Made by a program: the position numbers and the translations under genes | The notes under the pieces: generated by a model | Told to the model about the DNA's origin: nothing | The model's input: only the letters and a program-made list of their open reading frames with translations | Databases searched by the model: none | Shown here: positions 42,789-53,056 of the stretch, piece after piece | Position numbering within the stretch: position 1 is the first letter of the stretch | Layout of the letters: each line of letters starts with the position of its first letter | Source of the DNA: Rhodoferax sp. BAB1 | GTDB taxonomy: Bacteria; Pseudomonadota; Gammaproteobacteria; Burkholderiales; Burkholderiaceae_C | NCBI RefSeq assembly: GCF_013334205.1 | Contig: NZ_CP054424.1 | Span: forward strand, 578,001-642,000 | Direction: 5' to 3' | Length of the DNA stretch: 64,000 nucleotides

Positions 42789-43592
42789 CTAGGGTTTGTT
42801 TTCCCTTGGTGCCCCACCGGCAGCCGCCTGCTGTGGCCGGTAGCTGTCGTCGATTTCGTTGAACAGCGGTTGGGCCATTGTGTCATCAGAGTCGGCATAG
42901 GGTCCAGTGCCGCTGTGCGTGGCACTCGACGCCGGCACGAACTCCCCGCTTCTGACGTCAAAGACGTGCACCTCACCGTCTTCGATCACGTAGTGCCAGC
43001 CGTGCAGGGCCAGCTGGCCGGATTCCACGCGCTCGCGCACCATGGGATAGCCCATCAGGCGTTCCAGCTGCAGGATCACCGCGCGCTGTTCGGTGCGGCG
43101 CAGCGCTTCGGGCGACATCTGCACGGGCAGCACGGCCTCGCGGCCCAGTTCCAGCCAGGCGGCCAGGTTGATCGCCTCCTTCGGGGCCCCTTCGTAGAGC
43201 GCACGGATGCCACCGCAGTGGCTGTGGCCGCAGACGACGATGCGCGAAACCTTGAGGTTGAGCACCGCGAACTCGATGGCCGCGGCCGTGCCGTGGTAAC
43301 CGGTGAAACGCCGCGCGGCACCCAGGTAGGCGCCCTCGGGAGAAATGTCACCGGAGGGCACGCTCGTCATGCCGTCGTGCGGCGGCACGAAGGCCGCGAC
43401 GTTGCGCACGATGAACAGGTCGCCCGGCCCGGTGCCCGTGAGCAGGTAGGGCACTAGGCGCGAATCGGAACAGCCGATGAAGAGGATGGTCGGGTGCTGG
43501 CCGCGCTCCACCAGATCCTGGAACTGGTCCTGGATGCCGGGGAAGGTGTGGTCGTGAAAGCGCCGCAGACGCTCCAGCAGTTCGTCAGGCAT
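42789..43592 (-). CDS. can: Beta-carbonic anhydrase
   Basis: 267 residues. Zinc-binding CSDSR (about 41-45) and GHSHCGG (about 121-127) with [10 protein letters not shown] between. The C terminus carries an unusual acidic, Ser/Thr-rich extension of about 50 residues beyond the typical FDVRSGEF end. Interconverts CO2 and bicarbonate in the cytoplasm. Confidence 0.9.
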   Translation of the reverse strand: MPDELLERLRRFHDHTFPGIQDQFQDLVERGQHPTILFIGCSDSRLVPYLLTGTGPGDLFIVRNVAAFVPPHDGMTSVPSGDISPEGAYLGAARRFTGYHGTAAAIEFAVLNLKVSRIVVCGHSHCGGIRALYEGAPKEAINLAAWLELGREAVLPVQMSPEALRRTEQRAVILQLERLMGYPMVRERVESGQLALHGWHYVIEDGEVHVFDVRSGEFVPASSATHSGTGPYADSDDTMAQPLFNEIDDSYRPQQAAAGGAPRENKP

Positions 43593-43696
43593 GGCTCGAT
43601 GGATCCGAGAGAGGTTCGCTGGCTTCTACAACTACGTGTCGCATAAAGAAGCCCAACCGCGGAACGCCGTGGAACCGGCTTTGCCGGGCCACTGGC

Positions 43697-43752
43697 GTTG
43701 CCCCCTTGAGGGGGGTGGCGTAGCGAACGTAGGGAGCGGAGCCTGGGGGTGC
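43697..43752. repeat. Intergenic GC-rich repeat
   Basis: CCCCCTTGAGGGGGGTGGC with a following GTAGGGAGCGGAGCCTGGGGGT resembles a dispersed intergenic repeat I know from Comamonadaceae genomes. It lies between the carbonic anhydrase (divergent) and the 3' end of the isomerase gene. The CCCCCT/AGGGGG arms can form a short hairpin. Confidence 0.5.
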
Positions 43753-43753
43753 T

Positions 43754-44581
43754 TCATTGGACCAAGGGCGTGTCGGCCGCGTCCAGCTCCACGCCCTCCA
43801 GCTCGGCCTGACCGGCCAGCAGGGCCAGGTACTGGCGCAGCGCGGTCACGTAGGTCTGCTGGCGCAGGGTCATGGCCACGGCACCGTGCACGGACTCGAA
43901 GGGCTGGTCGGCCCCGGCTTCGCGTTGCTGCACGTCCACCACGTGCAGGCCGAAACGGCTGTGCACCAGGCGCGGCAGCACACCCACCTCGCTCTGGCCG
44001 AAGATCTCGCGCGCGAACTCGGGCGCGCAGTCCTGTGCCGTCAGCCAGCCCAGCTCGCCGCCCTCGGCGCCGCTGGGGCAGTTGGAGAGCTTGCGCGCCG
44101 CTTCGACGAAGGGGTCGCCCGTGCCGTCGTGGCTGCGCACATCGAGCAGGGCGCCTTCGGCGCGCTTGCGTAAAGCGACCACGTCGACGCCCGGCGTCAC
44201 CGCGAACAGGATGTGACGCACGTGCACGCGCTCGCCGATGCGGTAACGCGCGGCGTGGGCAGCGTGGTGGCGGCGGCAGGCTTCTTCAGACGGCTCGGGG
44301 ATCTGCAGGCTTTGTTCGAGCAGCTGCTCGATGGCGTCGACCGCCGCCTCGCCGGGCACACCGTCGGCCGCGCTGTCGTCCGCGGCCAGCAGGCCGGCGC
44401 GCTGCGCGGCCTGGCGCAGCAGTTCGGTGCAGGCGCGCTGGCGCAGTTCGTCTTCACTGAGTGTTTCATCCGCGCGCTGCAAGGGCTGGCCGTTGACGCG
44501 TGCCACGGCGACCGGGGTGGCCACGGCCGTGTCGGCTGCGGCACTGGCGCAGCCGCAGCTGGGGGAGCAGGGTTCTTTCAT
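43754..44581 (-). CDS. Parvulin-type peptidyl-prolyl isomerase of the nar operon
   Basis: 275 residues from ATG 44581. A Cys-containing N terminus (PCSPSCGCA) is followed by a helical chaperone part and a PpiC domain (about 120-235; VHVRHILFAV, NCPSGAEGGELGW, FGLHVVDV). It follows narI by 10 bp; in related organisms a parvulin gene closes narGHJI and probably helps maturation of the nitrate reductase. Confidence 0.85.
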   Translation of the reverse strand: MKEPCSPSCGCASAAADTAVATPVAVARVNGQPLQRADETLSEDELRQRACTELLRQAAQRAGLLAADDSAADGVPGEAAVDAIEQLLEQSLQIPEPSEEACRRHHAAHAARYRIGERVHVRHILFAVTPGVDVVALRKRAEGALLDVRSHDGTGDPFVEAARKLSNCPSGAEGGELGWLTAQDCAPEFAREIFGQSEVGVLPRLVHSRFGLHVVDVQQREAGADQPFESVHGAVAMTLRQQTYVTALRQYLALLAGQAELEGVELDAADTPLVQ

Positions 44582-44591
44582 GGTGTGCTCC

Positions 44592-45332
44592 TCAGACGCG
44601 GGCGCCGGGCTGGCGCGGCAGGTTGTGGCCGGCCGGCACATTGAGCCGGCGGCTGCGCACCACCTGGTAGGGCCGCATCAGGTAGGTCACCGAGGCAAAA
44701 CCGCTCCAGACGTGCACCAGGCGCGTGAAGGGGAAGATGAGGAAGATGCTCATGCCCAGGAACATGTGGGCCTTGAAGACCCAGCTGGCCTCGGCCAGCA
44801 GTTCCACGGCGCCACCGCGGAAGGTGACGATGCGCTGCGCCCACTCGGCCAGCTTCATCATCATGCCGCCGTCCAGGTGCTGGGCCGACAGCGGGATGGT
44901 GGCCAGGCCCAGGGCGAACTGCAGCCAGAGCAGGAGCAGCAGCACGATGTCGCTGGTCTTGCTGGTGGCGCGGATGCGCGGCTCGAAGAGGCGGCGGTGC
45001 AGCAGCAGCGTGACGCCGATGAAACCCAGCACCCCGAACGCGCCGCCGGAGACCATGGCCATCAGCTGCTTGGCACCCGCCGTCATGAAGGGCTCGTAGA
45101 GGAAGTGCGGCGTGAGCATGCCCACCGTGTGGCCGAAGAACAGGAAGAGGATGCCGACGTGGAACAGGTTGCTGCCCCAGCGCAGCTGGCCGGCTTTCAG
45201 CAGCTGCGAGGAATCACTTTTCCATGTGTACTGGTCGCGGTCGAAGCGCACCAGACTGCCTAGCAGGAAGACCGTGAGGCAGATGTAGGGATAGATCCCG
45301 AAGACGAACTGGTTGAGGTAGCTCATGCTCAT
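44592..45332 (-). CDS. narI: Respiratory nitrate reductase gamma subunit
   Basis: 246 residues with five membrane segments and the haem b histidines in [17 protein letters not shown] and [16 protein letters not shown]. Membrane anchor that takes electrons from quinol to NarH. ATG 45332 overlaps the narJ stop; ATG 45326 has better spacing to AGGAG, so the true start may be two codons later. Confidence 0.93.
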   Translation of the reverse strand: MSMSYLNQFVFGIYPYICLTVFLLGSLVRFDRDQYTWKSDSSQLLKAGQLRWGSNLFHVGILFLFFGHTVGMLTPHFLYEPFMTAGAKQLMAMVSGGAFGVLGFIGVTLLLHRRLFEPRIRATSKTSDIVLLLLLWLQFALGLATIPLSAQHLDGGMMMKLAEWAQRIVTFRGGAVELLAEASWVFKAHMFLGMSIFLIFPFTRLVHVWSGFASVTYLMRPYQVVRSRRLNVPAGHNLPRQPGARV

Positions 45333-46009
45333 ACTCCTGGCGCAGCGTTCTGCGCAACATTCCTGACGATGCGGATGGGCTGGGGCTGGCCCGGTTTGGC
45401 CTGGCCCTGGGTGGAGCAGCCGTCAAAGGCCATGGGTTCTTCCCAGGCCTGGTCCAGCGGCTCGTCTTCCACCACCTTCACGGCCTGGGCCCGCTCGCCG
45501 GCGACTTCCAGCAGGGCGCCCAGCACGCTGGCATAGGGGCTTTCGCGTTTCACCAGCGCGCTGAAGATGGCGTTGAGGATGTGGGCAATCTCGCCCAGGA
45601 AGGCGCGTGCCTCCTTGGCCGGCTGGGTGGAGACGAACTCCAGCACCACGGGCAGGTAGTCGGGCAACTCACCTTCGGCGAGATACAGCCCGGCCTTCTC
45701 GTAGGTCTGGGCCAGGTCGATCATGGCCGGGCCGCGGTCGCGGCTGTCGCCGTGCACGTGCTCGAACAGGTGCAGCGAGGTGGCGCGGCCGCGGTCGAAG
45801 AGCTGAACGTAGTCGGCTTCCATGTCGATGGGGTCGCGCGTGCGCAGGGACTTGAGCAGCGCGTCCAGCTCACCCAGGCGGGTCGCGCCCAGGGCCTGTT
45901 CGCTGTGCAGCGCGGCGCTCAGGTCGCCCAGGTGGCCGCGCAGTTCGGCGTCGGGGTAGCCCAGCAGGCGGGCCAGCACGCGCAGGGTCAAGGTAGCGTT
46001 GTTGCTCAT
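45329..46009 (-). CDS. narJ: Nitrate reductase molybdenum cofactor assembly chaperone
   Basis: 226 residues, helical, with the TorD/NarJ-family features [14 protein letters not shown] and [18 protein letters not shown]. It binds NarG until the Mo cofactor is inserted. Lies 2 bp after narH and overlaps narI by ATGA. Confidence 0.93.
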   Translation of the reverse strand: MSNNATLTLRVLARLLGYPDAELRGHLGDLSAALHSEQALGATRLGELDALLKSLRTRDPIDMEADYVQLFDRGRATSLHLFEHVHGDSRDRGPAMIDLAQTYEKAGLYLAEGELPDYLPVVLEFVSTQPAKEARAFLGEIAHILNAIFSALVKRESPYASVLGALLEVAGERAQAVKVVEDEPLDQAWEEPMAFDGCSTQGQAKPGQPQPIRIVRNVAQNAAPGV

Positions 46010-46011
46010 GA

Positions 46012-47535
46012 TCAGACTCCTGCCTTGATGGGGATCGTTCTACGTTTGCCGCTGCCGAACAGGCTGGTCTCGCTGGCGCCGTCAGAACAGCCGTTGCCAA
46101 ACGAGAAGCCGCAGCCGCCGCGCATGTCGAAGGTGTTTTCTGCGTACTCGCGGTGCGAACTCGGGATGACGAAGCGGTCCTCGTAGTTGGCAATCGCCAT
46201 CACGTGGTACATGTCTTCCACCTCGGCCTGCGTCATCTGCACCTGCTGCAAGGCTGTGGTGTTGATGCGGCCTTCGACGTGCTTCTCGCGCTGGTAGGCG
46301 CGCATGGCGAGCATGCGTTCCAGGGCGCGTTCCACTGGCATGGTGTCGCCGGCGGTCAGCAGGTTGGCCAGGTACTTGACCGGGATGCGCAGCTGCTTGA
46401 CGTCCGGGATCTCGCCGTTGATGCCGATGTCGCCGGCGTTCGCGGCCGCCGTGATGGGCGAGAGCGGCGGCACGTACCAGACCATGGGCAGGGTACGGTA
46501 CTCGGGGTGCAGGGGCAGGGCCACCTTCCACTCCACCGCCATCTTGTAAACCGGGCTCTTGCGCGCGGCCTCCATCCAGGCATCGGGGATGCCGTCGGCG
46601 CGCGCCTGCTCGATCACCTTGGGATCGTTCGGGTTCAGGAAGATGTCGAGCTGGGCTTCGTAGAGGTCGCGGTCGTGCTCCACGCTGGCCGCTTCCTGGA
46701 TGCGGTCGGCGTCATACAGCAGCACACCCAGGTAGCGGATGCGGCCCACGCAGGTCTCGGAGCAGACCGTGGGTTGGCCGGCCTCGATGCGCGGGTAGCA
46801 GAAGATGCACTTCTCGGCCTTGCCCGATTCCCAGTTGTAGTAGATCTTCTTGTAGGGGCAGCCGCTGACGCACATGCGCCAGCCACGGCACTTGTCCTGG
46901 TCGATCAGCACGATGCCGTCTTCCTCGCGCTTGTAGATCGAGCCCGAGGGGCAGCTCGCCACGCAGGCCGGGTTCAGGCAGTGCTCGCACAGGCGCGGCA
47001 GGTACATCATGAAGGTGTTCTCGAACTGGCCGTAGATGTCCTTCTGCACGTCGTCGAAGTTCTTGTCCTTCGAACGCTTGCTGAATTCACCGCCGAGAAT
47101 TTCTTCCCAGTTCGGGCCCCATTCGATCTTCTCCATGCGCTGGCCCGTGATCAGGCTGCGCGGACGTGCCGTGGGCGCGGCCTTCATCTCGGGCGCCGAC
47201 TGCAGGTGGTCGTAGTCGAAGGTGAAGGGCTCGTAGTAGTCGTCGATCTGCGGCAGGTTCGGGTTGGCGAAGATCTTCATCAGCAGCTTCCACTTCGCCC
47301 CCTGGCGTGGTTCGATGCTGCCGTTCGATTTGCGGACCCAGCCGCCGTTCCACTTGTCCTGGTTCTCCCACTCCTTGGGGTAACCGATGCCGGGTTTGGT
47401 CTCGACGTTGTTGAACCAGGCGTACTCCATGCCTTTGCGGCTGGTCCAGACGTTCTTGCAGGTGACCGAACAGGTGTGGCAGCCGATGCACTTGTCCAGG
47501 TTGAGCACCATGCCGATTTGAGCGCGGATTTTCAT
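46012..47535 (-). CDS. narH: Respiratory nitrate reductase beta subunit
   Basis: 507 residues with four ferredoxin-type Cys clusters: CIGCHTCSVTCK, CEHCLNPACVASCPSG, CRGWRMCVSGCP (with Trp in place of a Cys, as in the 3Fe-4S cluster of NarH) and CIFCYPRIEAGQPTVCSETC. It carries electrons from NarI to NarG. Confidence 0.95.
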   Translation of the reverse strand: MKIRAQIGMVLNLDKCIGCHTCSVTCKNVWTSRKGMEYAWFNNVETKPGIGYPKEWENQDKWNGGWVRKSNGSIEPRQGAKWKLLMKIFANPNLPQIDDYYEPFTFDYDHLQSAPEMKAAPTARPRSLITGQRMEKIEWGPNWEEILGGEFSKRSKDKNFDDVQKDIYGQFENTFMMYLPRLCEHCLNPACVASCPSGSIYKREEDGIVLIDQDKCRGWRMCVSGCPYKKIYYNWESGKAEKCIFCYPRIEAGQPTVCSETCVGRIRYLGVLLYDADRIQEAASVEHDRDLYEAQLDIFLNPNDPKVIEQARADGIPDAWMEAARKSPVYKMAVEWKVALPLHPEYRTLPMVWYVPPLSPITAAANAGDIGINGEIPDVKQLRIPVKYLANLLTAGDTMPVERALERMLAMRAYQREKHVEGRINTTALQQVQMTQAEVEDMYHVMAIANYEDRFVIPSSHREYAENTFDMRGGCGFSFGNGCSDGASETSLFGSGKRRTIPIKAGV

Positions 47536-47545
47536 GGTCGTCTCC

Positions 47546-50500
47546 TTAAGCGTGTGCGCCGGCAGGGGCGGAGGCGGCAGCCGGGGTGTCCAGCCAGTCC
47601 ACCTTGTTCATCTTGCGCACCACGACGAACTCGTCGCGGTTGGTGCCGATGGTCCCGTAGTAGTTGAAGCCGTAGCTGAACTGGGCGTAACCGCCGATCA
47701 TGTGCGTGGGTTTCAGCACGATGCGCGTCACCGAGTTGTGGATGCCGCCGCGTGCGCCCGTGATCTCCGAACCCGGGGTGTTGATGATCTTCTCCTGCGC
47801 GTGGTACATCATGACCATGCCGTTGTTCACCCGCTGGCTCACCACCGCGCGTGCCGCGATGGCGCCGTTGATGTTGAACAGCTCGACCCAGTCGTTGTCC
47901 ACGATGCCGGCGCTCTTGGCGTCGTCCTCGCTGAGCCAGATCACCGGGCCGCCGCGATTCAGCGTGAGCATCATCAGGTTGTCGCTGTAGGTGGAGTGGA
48001 TCCCCCACTTCTGGTGCGGCGTGATGAAGTTCAGCAGGATCTCGGTGTTCCCGTTGGGCTTGATGCCGTGGATGCCGGCCGTGGTCTTCAGGTCCACGGG
48101 CGGCTTGTAGCTGGACAGGTTTTCCCCGAAGGCCGTCATCCAGGGGTGGTCCAGGTAGAACTGCTGGCGGCCGGTCAGGGTGCGCCACGGTATGAGTTCG
48201 TGCACGTTGGTGTAGCCGGCGTTGTAGGACACGGTCTCGCTCTCGATGCCGCTCCAGGTCGGGCTGGAGATGATCTTGCGCGGCTGGGCCTGGATGTCGC
48301 GGAAACGGATCTTCTCGTCTTCGCGGTGCAGGGCCAGGTGGGTGTGATCGCGTCCGGTCTGCTTGCTCAGGGCGCCCCAGGCCTTGACGGCCACGTGGCC
48401 GTTGGTCTCGGGGGCCAGCTGCAGCACCACCTCGCAGGCGTCGATGTCGGTCTCGATCTTCGGCATGCCGCAGGTGGCGCCCTCGGCCGTGACCACGCCG
48501 TTGAGTTCGCCCAGCTGCTTCACCTCGTCCTGCGTGTTCCAGGCGATGCCCTTGCCGCCGTTGCCCACCTTGTTCATCAGCGGCCCCAGGGCCGTGAAGC
48601 GCTTGTAGAGGTTGGGGTAGTCCCTCTCCACCACGGCCATGTTGGGCGCGGTCTTGCCGGGGATCAGGTCGATCTCACCCTTTTTCCAGTCCTGCACGCC
48701 GAAAGGCTGGGCCAGTTCGGCCGGGCTGTCGTGCATCAGCGGGCTGAGAACCATCTCGCGCTCCACGCCCAGGTGGCCCACGCAGAGCTCGCTGAACTTC
48801 TTCGCGAAACCCTTGTAGATGTCCCAGTCGCTCCTGCTCTGCCAGGCCGGGTCCACGGCGGTGGACAGCGGGTGGATGAAGGGGTGCATGTCGCTGGTGT
48901 TGAGGTCGTTCTTCTCGTACCAGGTGGCGGTGGGCAGCACGATGTCCGAATACAGGCAGGTCGTGCTCATGCGGAAGTCCAGCGTGACCAGCAGGTCCAG
49001 CTTGCCCTCCGGGGCCTGCTCGTGCCACACCACTTCCTCGGGCTTGGCCTCGTCCTTGCCGAGGTCCTTGCCCTGCACGCCGTGGCTGGTGCCCAGCAGG
49101 TGCTTGAGGAAGTACTCATGGCCCTTGCCGCTGGAGCCCAGCAGGTTGGAACGCCAGACGAACATGTTGCGCGGCCAGTTGGCCGGGTGGTCCGGGTCCT
49201 CGCAGCTCATCTTGAGCGTGCCGTCCTTCAGGCCCTTGACCGTGTAGTCCTTGGGGTCCATGCCGGCGGCGGCCGCGTCCCTGACCACCTGCATGGGGTT
49301 GGTCTGCAGCTGCGGGGCGCTGGGCAGCCAGCCCATGCGCTCGGCGCGCACGTTGTAGTCGATCATGCTGCCGCCAAACTGCTTCTTGTCGGCCAGCGGC
49401 GAGATCACCTCGCCCATGGTCAGCTTCTCGTAGCGCCACTGGTCGGTGTGGGCGTAGAAGAAGCTGGTGCTGTTCATCTGGCGCGGCGGGCGGATCCAGT
49501 CCAGCGCGAAGGCCAGCGCGGTCCAGCCGGTCTGCGGGCGCAGTTTTTCCTGGCCCACGTAGTGCGCCCAGCCGCCGCCCGATTGGCCGATGCAGCCGCA
49601 CATCATCAGCATGTTGATGATGCCGCGGTAGTTCATGTCGCTGTGGTACCAGTGGTTCATGGCCGCGCCGATGATGACCATGGACTTGCCCTTGGTCTTG
49701 TCGGCGTTGTCGGCGAACTGGCGCGCCACGGTGATGAGCTGCTGGCGCGGCACACCGGTGATCTTTTCCTGCCAGGCCGGGGTGTAGGGGGTGTCGTCGT
49801 CAAAGCTCTTCGCCGCCAGCTCGCCGGGCAGGCCGCGGGCGATGCCGTAGTTGGCCGCCTGCAGGTCGAACACGGTGGCCACCAGGGCTTCGCGCTTCTC
49901 GCCTTCCTTGCCCAGGGAGATGCGGGTCACCGGCACGGTGCGCAGCAGCACGTTGCTGGCCGCGGCGCCCGTGGTGTTGTTGGGGAAGTGCTCGTGCTCG
50001 ATGCCGCCGAAGTAGGGGAAGCCGATCTTCGCGGTCTCTGTCTTCTGGCCGCCTTCCAGGGCGGAGAGCTTGAGCTTCACGTCGTTGCCGTGGCGCGCTT
50101 CCTTGGCCTCCAGGTTCCACTGGCCGGCATCGGCACGGCCGTCCGGGCCCCAGCGGAAGCCGATGGCGCCCTTGGGGCAGACCACCTTGCCGTCTTCGTT
50201 GATGGCCACGGTCTTCCACTCGGGGTTGTTGGCCTGGCCCAGCTTGCCGTTGAAGTCGCTGGCGCGCACGTAGCGGTCGGGTACCAGCACGGTCTCGCCG
50301 TTCGGGGTCTTCTGCTCCTTGAGCATGACCAGCATGGGCAGGTCGGTGTAACGGCGGGCGTAGTCGTCGAAGTAGGCGCTGGGCTTGTCGAAGTAGAACT
50401 CCTTCATGATGACGTGGCCCATGGCCATGGCCATGGCCGCATCCGTTCCCTGCTTGGGGTGCATCCAGATGTCGGCCAGCTTGGAGATCTCGGCGTAGTC

Positions 50501-51346
50501 CGGCGTCACCGCCACGGTCTTGGCGCCCTTGTAGCGCACCTCGGTGAAGAAGTGGGCGTCGGGGGTGCGCGTCTGCGGCACGTTGCTGCCCCAGGCGATG
50601 ATGTAGGTGGAGTTGTACCAGTCGGCCGACTCGGGCACGTCGGTCTGCTCGCCCCAGATCTGGGGAGAAGCCGGTGGCAGGTCGCAGTACCAGTCGTAGA
50701 AGCTCATGCACACGCCACCCAGCAGGCTCAGGTAGCGGCTGCCGGCGGCGTAGCTGACCATGGACATGGCGGGAATCGGCGAGAAGCCGATCACGCGGTC
50801 CGGGCCGTGTTTCTTGACGGTGTAGATGTTCGCCGCGGCGATCATCTCGTTGACTTCGTCCCAGCTCGAGCGCACGAATCCACCCAGGCCGCGCACGCTC
50901 TGGTATTCCTTGCGTTTGGCGTTGTCCTGGGCGATCGAAGACCAGGCTTCCACCGGGCCGTACTTCAGGCGGGCCTCGCGCCAGAGCTTGAGCAGGCGGC
51001 CGCGCACCATGGGGTACTTCACGCGGTTGGCGGAATACAGGTACCAGCTGTAGCTGGCGCCGCGGGCGCAGCCGCGCGGCTCGTGGTTGGGCATGTCCCA
51101 GCGGGTGCGCGGGTAGTCGGTCTGCTGGGTTTCCCAGGTGACGATGCCGCCCTTGACGTAGATCTTCCACGAGCAGGAGCCCGTGCAGTTCACGCCGTGG
51201 GTGGAACGCACGATCTTGTCGTGGGCCCAGCGGTCGCGGTAGGCGTCTTCCCAGGTGCGGTCTTCACCGGTGGTGACGCCGTGGTCCTTGGAGAAGGACT
51301 CGCGGGGTTGGGAGAAGTAGCTCAGTTTGTCGAGAAAATGGCTCAT
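47546..51346 (-). CDS. narG: Respiratory nitrate reductase alpha subunit (molybdopterin)
   Basis: 1266 residues, full length. HGVNCTGSCSWKIYVK near residue 50 binds the FS0 iron-sulfur cluster. STYIIAWGSNVPQTRTPDAHF is the Mo-bis-MGD region with the conserved Asp ligand area. It reduces nitrate to nitrite on the cytoplasmic face of the membrane. Confidence 0.95.
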   Translation of the reverse strand: MSHFLDKLSYFSQPRESFSKDHGVTTGEDRTWEDAYRDRWAHDKIVRSTHGVNCTGSCSWKIYVKGGIVTWETQQTDYPRTRWDMPNHEPRGCARGASYSWYLYSANRVKYPMVRGRLLKLWREARLKYGPVEAWSSIAQDNAKRKEYQSVRGLGGFVRSSWDEVNEMIAAANIYTVKKHGPDRVIGFSPIPAMSMVSYAAGSRYLSLLGGVCMSFYDWYCDLPPASPQIWGEQTDVPESADWYNSTYIIAWGSNVPQTRTPDAHFFTEVRYKGAKTVAVTPDYAEISKLADIWMHPKQGTDAAMAMAMGHVIMKEFYFDKPSAYFDDYARRYTDLPMLVMLKEQKTPNGETVLVPDRYVRASDFNGKLGQANNPEWKTVAINEDGKVVCPKGAIGFRWGPDGRADAGQWNLEAKEARHGNDVKLKLSALEGGQKTETAKIGFPYFGGIEHEHFPNNTTGAAASNVLLRTVPVTRISLGKEGEKREALVATVFDLQAANYGIARGLPGELAAKSFDDDTPYTPAWQEKITGVPRQQLITVARQFADNADKTKGKSMVIIGAAMNHWYHSDMNYRGIINMLMMCGCIGQSGGGWAHYVGQEKLRPQTGWTALAFALDWIRPPRQMNSTSFFYAHTDQWRYEKLTMGEVISPLADKKQFGGSMIDYNVRAERMGWLPSAPQLQTNPMQVVRDAAAAGMDPKDYTVKGLKDGTLKMSCEDPDHPANWPRNMFVWRSNLLGSSGKGHEYFLKHLLGTSHGVQGKDLGKDEAKPEEVVWHEQAPEGKLDLLVTLDFRMSTTCLYSDIVLPTATWYEKNDLNTSDMHPFIHPLSTAVDPAWQSRSDWDIYKGFAKKFSELCVGHLGVEREMVLSPLMHDSPAELAQPFGVQDWKKGEIDLIPGKTAPNMAVVERDYPNLYKRFTALGPLMNKVGNGGKGIAWNTQDEVKQLGELNGVVTAEGATCGMPKIETDIDACEVVLQLAPETNGHVAVKAWGALSKQTGRDHTHLALHREDEKIRFRDIQAQPRKIISSPTWSGIESETVSYNAGYTNVHELIPWRTLTGRQQFYLDHPWMTAFGENLSSYKPPVDLKTTAGIHGIKPNGNTEILLNFITPHQKWGIHSTYSDNLMMLTLNRGGPVIWLSEDDAKSAGIVDNDWVELFNINGAIAARAVVSQRVNNGMVMMYHAQEKIINTPGSEITGARGGIHNSVTRIVLKPTHMIGGYAQFSYGFNYYGTIGTNRDEFVVVRKMNKVDWLDTPAAASAPAGAHA

Positions 51347-51387
51347 GTCGGCCTCCTAAATTCGTTGTGACGCGCGATACGGGTAAA

Positions 51388-53031
51388 TCAGGGGTTCTTC
51401 ACGTAGGCATTCGCGCGCAGGTAGAACCACCAGTTCAGCACCAGGCACAGGGCGTAGAAGACGGCGAAGCCGTACATGGCGTACTGCGGCGTGCCGGCCT
51501 TGATCTGGGCGCCGATCACCACCGGGGCCACGAAGGCGCCGTAGGCGGCGATGGCCGAGGTCCAGCCCAGCACCGGGCCGGCCTGGCTGCGGTCGAAGAT
51601 GACGGCGATGGTGCGGAAGGTCGAGCCGTTGCCGATGCCGGTGGCAAAGAACAGCACGATGAACAGGCCGATGAAGGCCGGGAAATACTGCTCGGGCGTG
51701 GCCGACTGGTAGGCCTGCAGCATCACGTAACCCACGGCGCCCGAGGCCACCACCATCACGGCCGAGATGATCTGCGTGACGATGGAGCCGCCCACCTTGT
51801 CCGAGATCCAGCCGCCGATGGGGCGCACCGCGGCGCCGACGAAGGGGCCGATCCAGGCGTAGGTCAGGGCGCTGGGGGCGTTGGGGTTCTTGGCATGGAC
51901 CCAGGCGTTGGTGGCCACGTCGAACATGTGCGTGCTGCCGAAGATCACGGTGATAGACAGGGGCAGCGCCATGGAGAAGCCGATGAAGCTGCCGAAGGTC
52001 ACGATGTACAGCGCCGTCATGGACCAGGTGTGCTTGTCCTTGAAGATGGCGAACTGCTTGTCGATGTTCTCCTTCATGGTGCCGAAGGCCGTGAGCTTCA
52101 TGACCAGCAGGGTGCTGATGATGATCAGCGGCATGGCCAGCCACATGTTCAGCAGGCCCAGGCCGGTGGGCGCGGGCAGGTAGAGGTAGAGGCCCACACC
52201 GGCCGGCAGGAAGGACAGGGTGTAGAGCCAGACGATCTTGATGAAGGCGCTGATCGTGCTGCCGACGCTGTTGTCCACGCCCGGCGTGACCGTCTTCAGG
52301 TTGTTCATGCCGAACCAGCACAGGATGGACAGCGGCACCAGCGAGAGCAGCCAGGCGAAACCTGCGTTCTGGATGAAGGTGGGCGTGCCCGCGGCGATCT
52401 TGCCGAAGATCCAGCCGCTGTCCTTCACCAGCGTCATCGATTCGCCGCCGATGGTGCCGAAGATGCTCACCGTCATCACCAGCGGGATCACGATCTGCAT
52501 GGTGGTCACGCCGAAGTTGCCCAGGCCGGCGTTCAGACCCAGCGCCGTGCCCTGCAGGCGCTTGGGGAAGAAGGTGCCGATGTTGGACATGGAGCTGGCG
52601 AAATTGCCGCCGCCCACACCCGACCACAGGGCCATGAGCTGGAAGGCCCACAGCGGCCAGTCTTTATGTTGCAGGGCGATGCCGGTGCCGATGGCCGGGG
52701 CCAGCAGCATGGCGGTGGTCAGGAAGATGGTGTTGCGACCGCCGGCCAGGCGGATCAGGAAACTGGCGGGGATGCGCATGGTGGCGCCGGCCAGGCCCGC
52801 GATGGCGGTCAGCGTGAAGAGTTCGGCCTGGGTGAAGGGGAAGCCCAGGTTGAGCATCTGCACGGTGATGATGCCCCACATGCCCCAGATGGCGAAGCCG
52901 CAGAGCAGGGCCGGCACCGAGATCCAGAGGTTGCGGTAGGCGATCTTCTTGCCCGTGCTTTCCCAGAACTTTTCGTCCTCGGGGCGCCAGTCGGTGATGG
53001 TGGCACCCGATTCCCTGGTGTTGGTGTTCAT
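51388..53031 (-). CDS. narK2: NarK2-type nitrate/nitrite transporter (MFS)
   Basis: 547 residues, with twelve or more membrane segments and NNP-family signatures GGGNFASSMSNIGTFFPKRLQGTALGLNAGLGN and GIGNGSTFRTI. Probably nitrate/nitrite antiport in respiration. Separated by 41 bp from narG. Confidence 0.9.
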   Translation of the reverse strand: MNTNTRESGATITDWRPEDEKFWESTGKKIAYRNLWISVPALLCGFAIWGMWGIITVQMLNLGFPFTQAELFTLTAIAGLAGATMRIPASFLIRLAGGRNTIFLTTAMLLAPAIGTGIALQHKDWPLWAFQLMALWSGVGGGNFASSMSNIGTFFPKRLQGTALGLNAGLGNFGVTTMQIVIPLVMTVSIFGTIGGESMTLVKDSGWIFGKIAAGTPTFIQNAGFAWLLSLVPLSILCWFGMNNLKTVTPGVDNSVGSTISAFIKIVWLYTLSFLPAGVGLYLYLPAPTGLGLLNMWLAMPLIIISTLLVMKLTAFGTMKENIDKQFAIFKDKHTWSMTALYIVTFGSFIGFSMALPLSITVIFGSTHMFDVATNAWVHAKNPNAPSALTYAWIGPFVGAAVRPIGGWISDKVGGSIVTQIISAVMVVASGAVGYVMLQAYQSATPEQYFPAFIGLFIVLFFATGIGNGSTFRTIAVIFDRSQAGPVLGWTSAIAAYGAFVAPVVIGAQIKAGTPQYAMYGFAVFYALCLVLNWWFYLRANAYVKNP

Positions 53032-53056
53032 GATGGTTCCTTGGGATGAATAAGGG

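Noticed and set aside
47534..51370. 1278-codon open frame on the plus strand opposite narG
   Set aside because: It is the antisense shadow of narG in GC-rich DNA: low-complexity Ala/His/Val/Gly composition, no domain, no ribosome site; narG is unmistakable.
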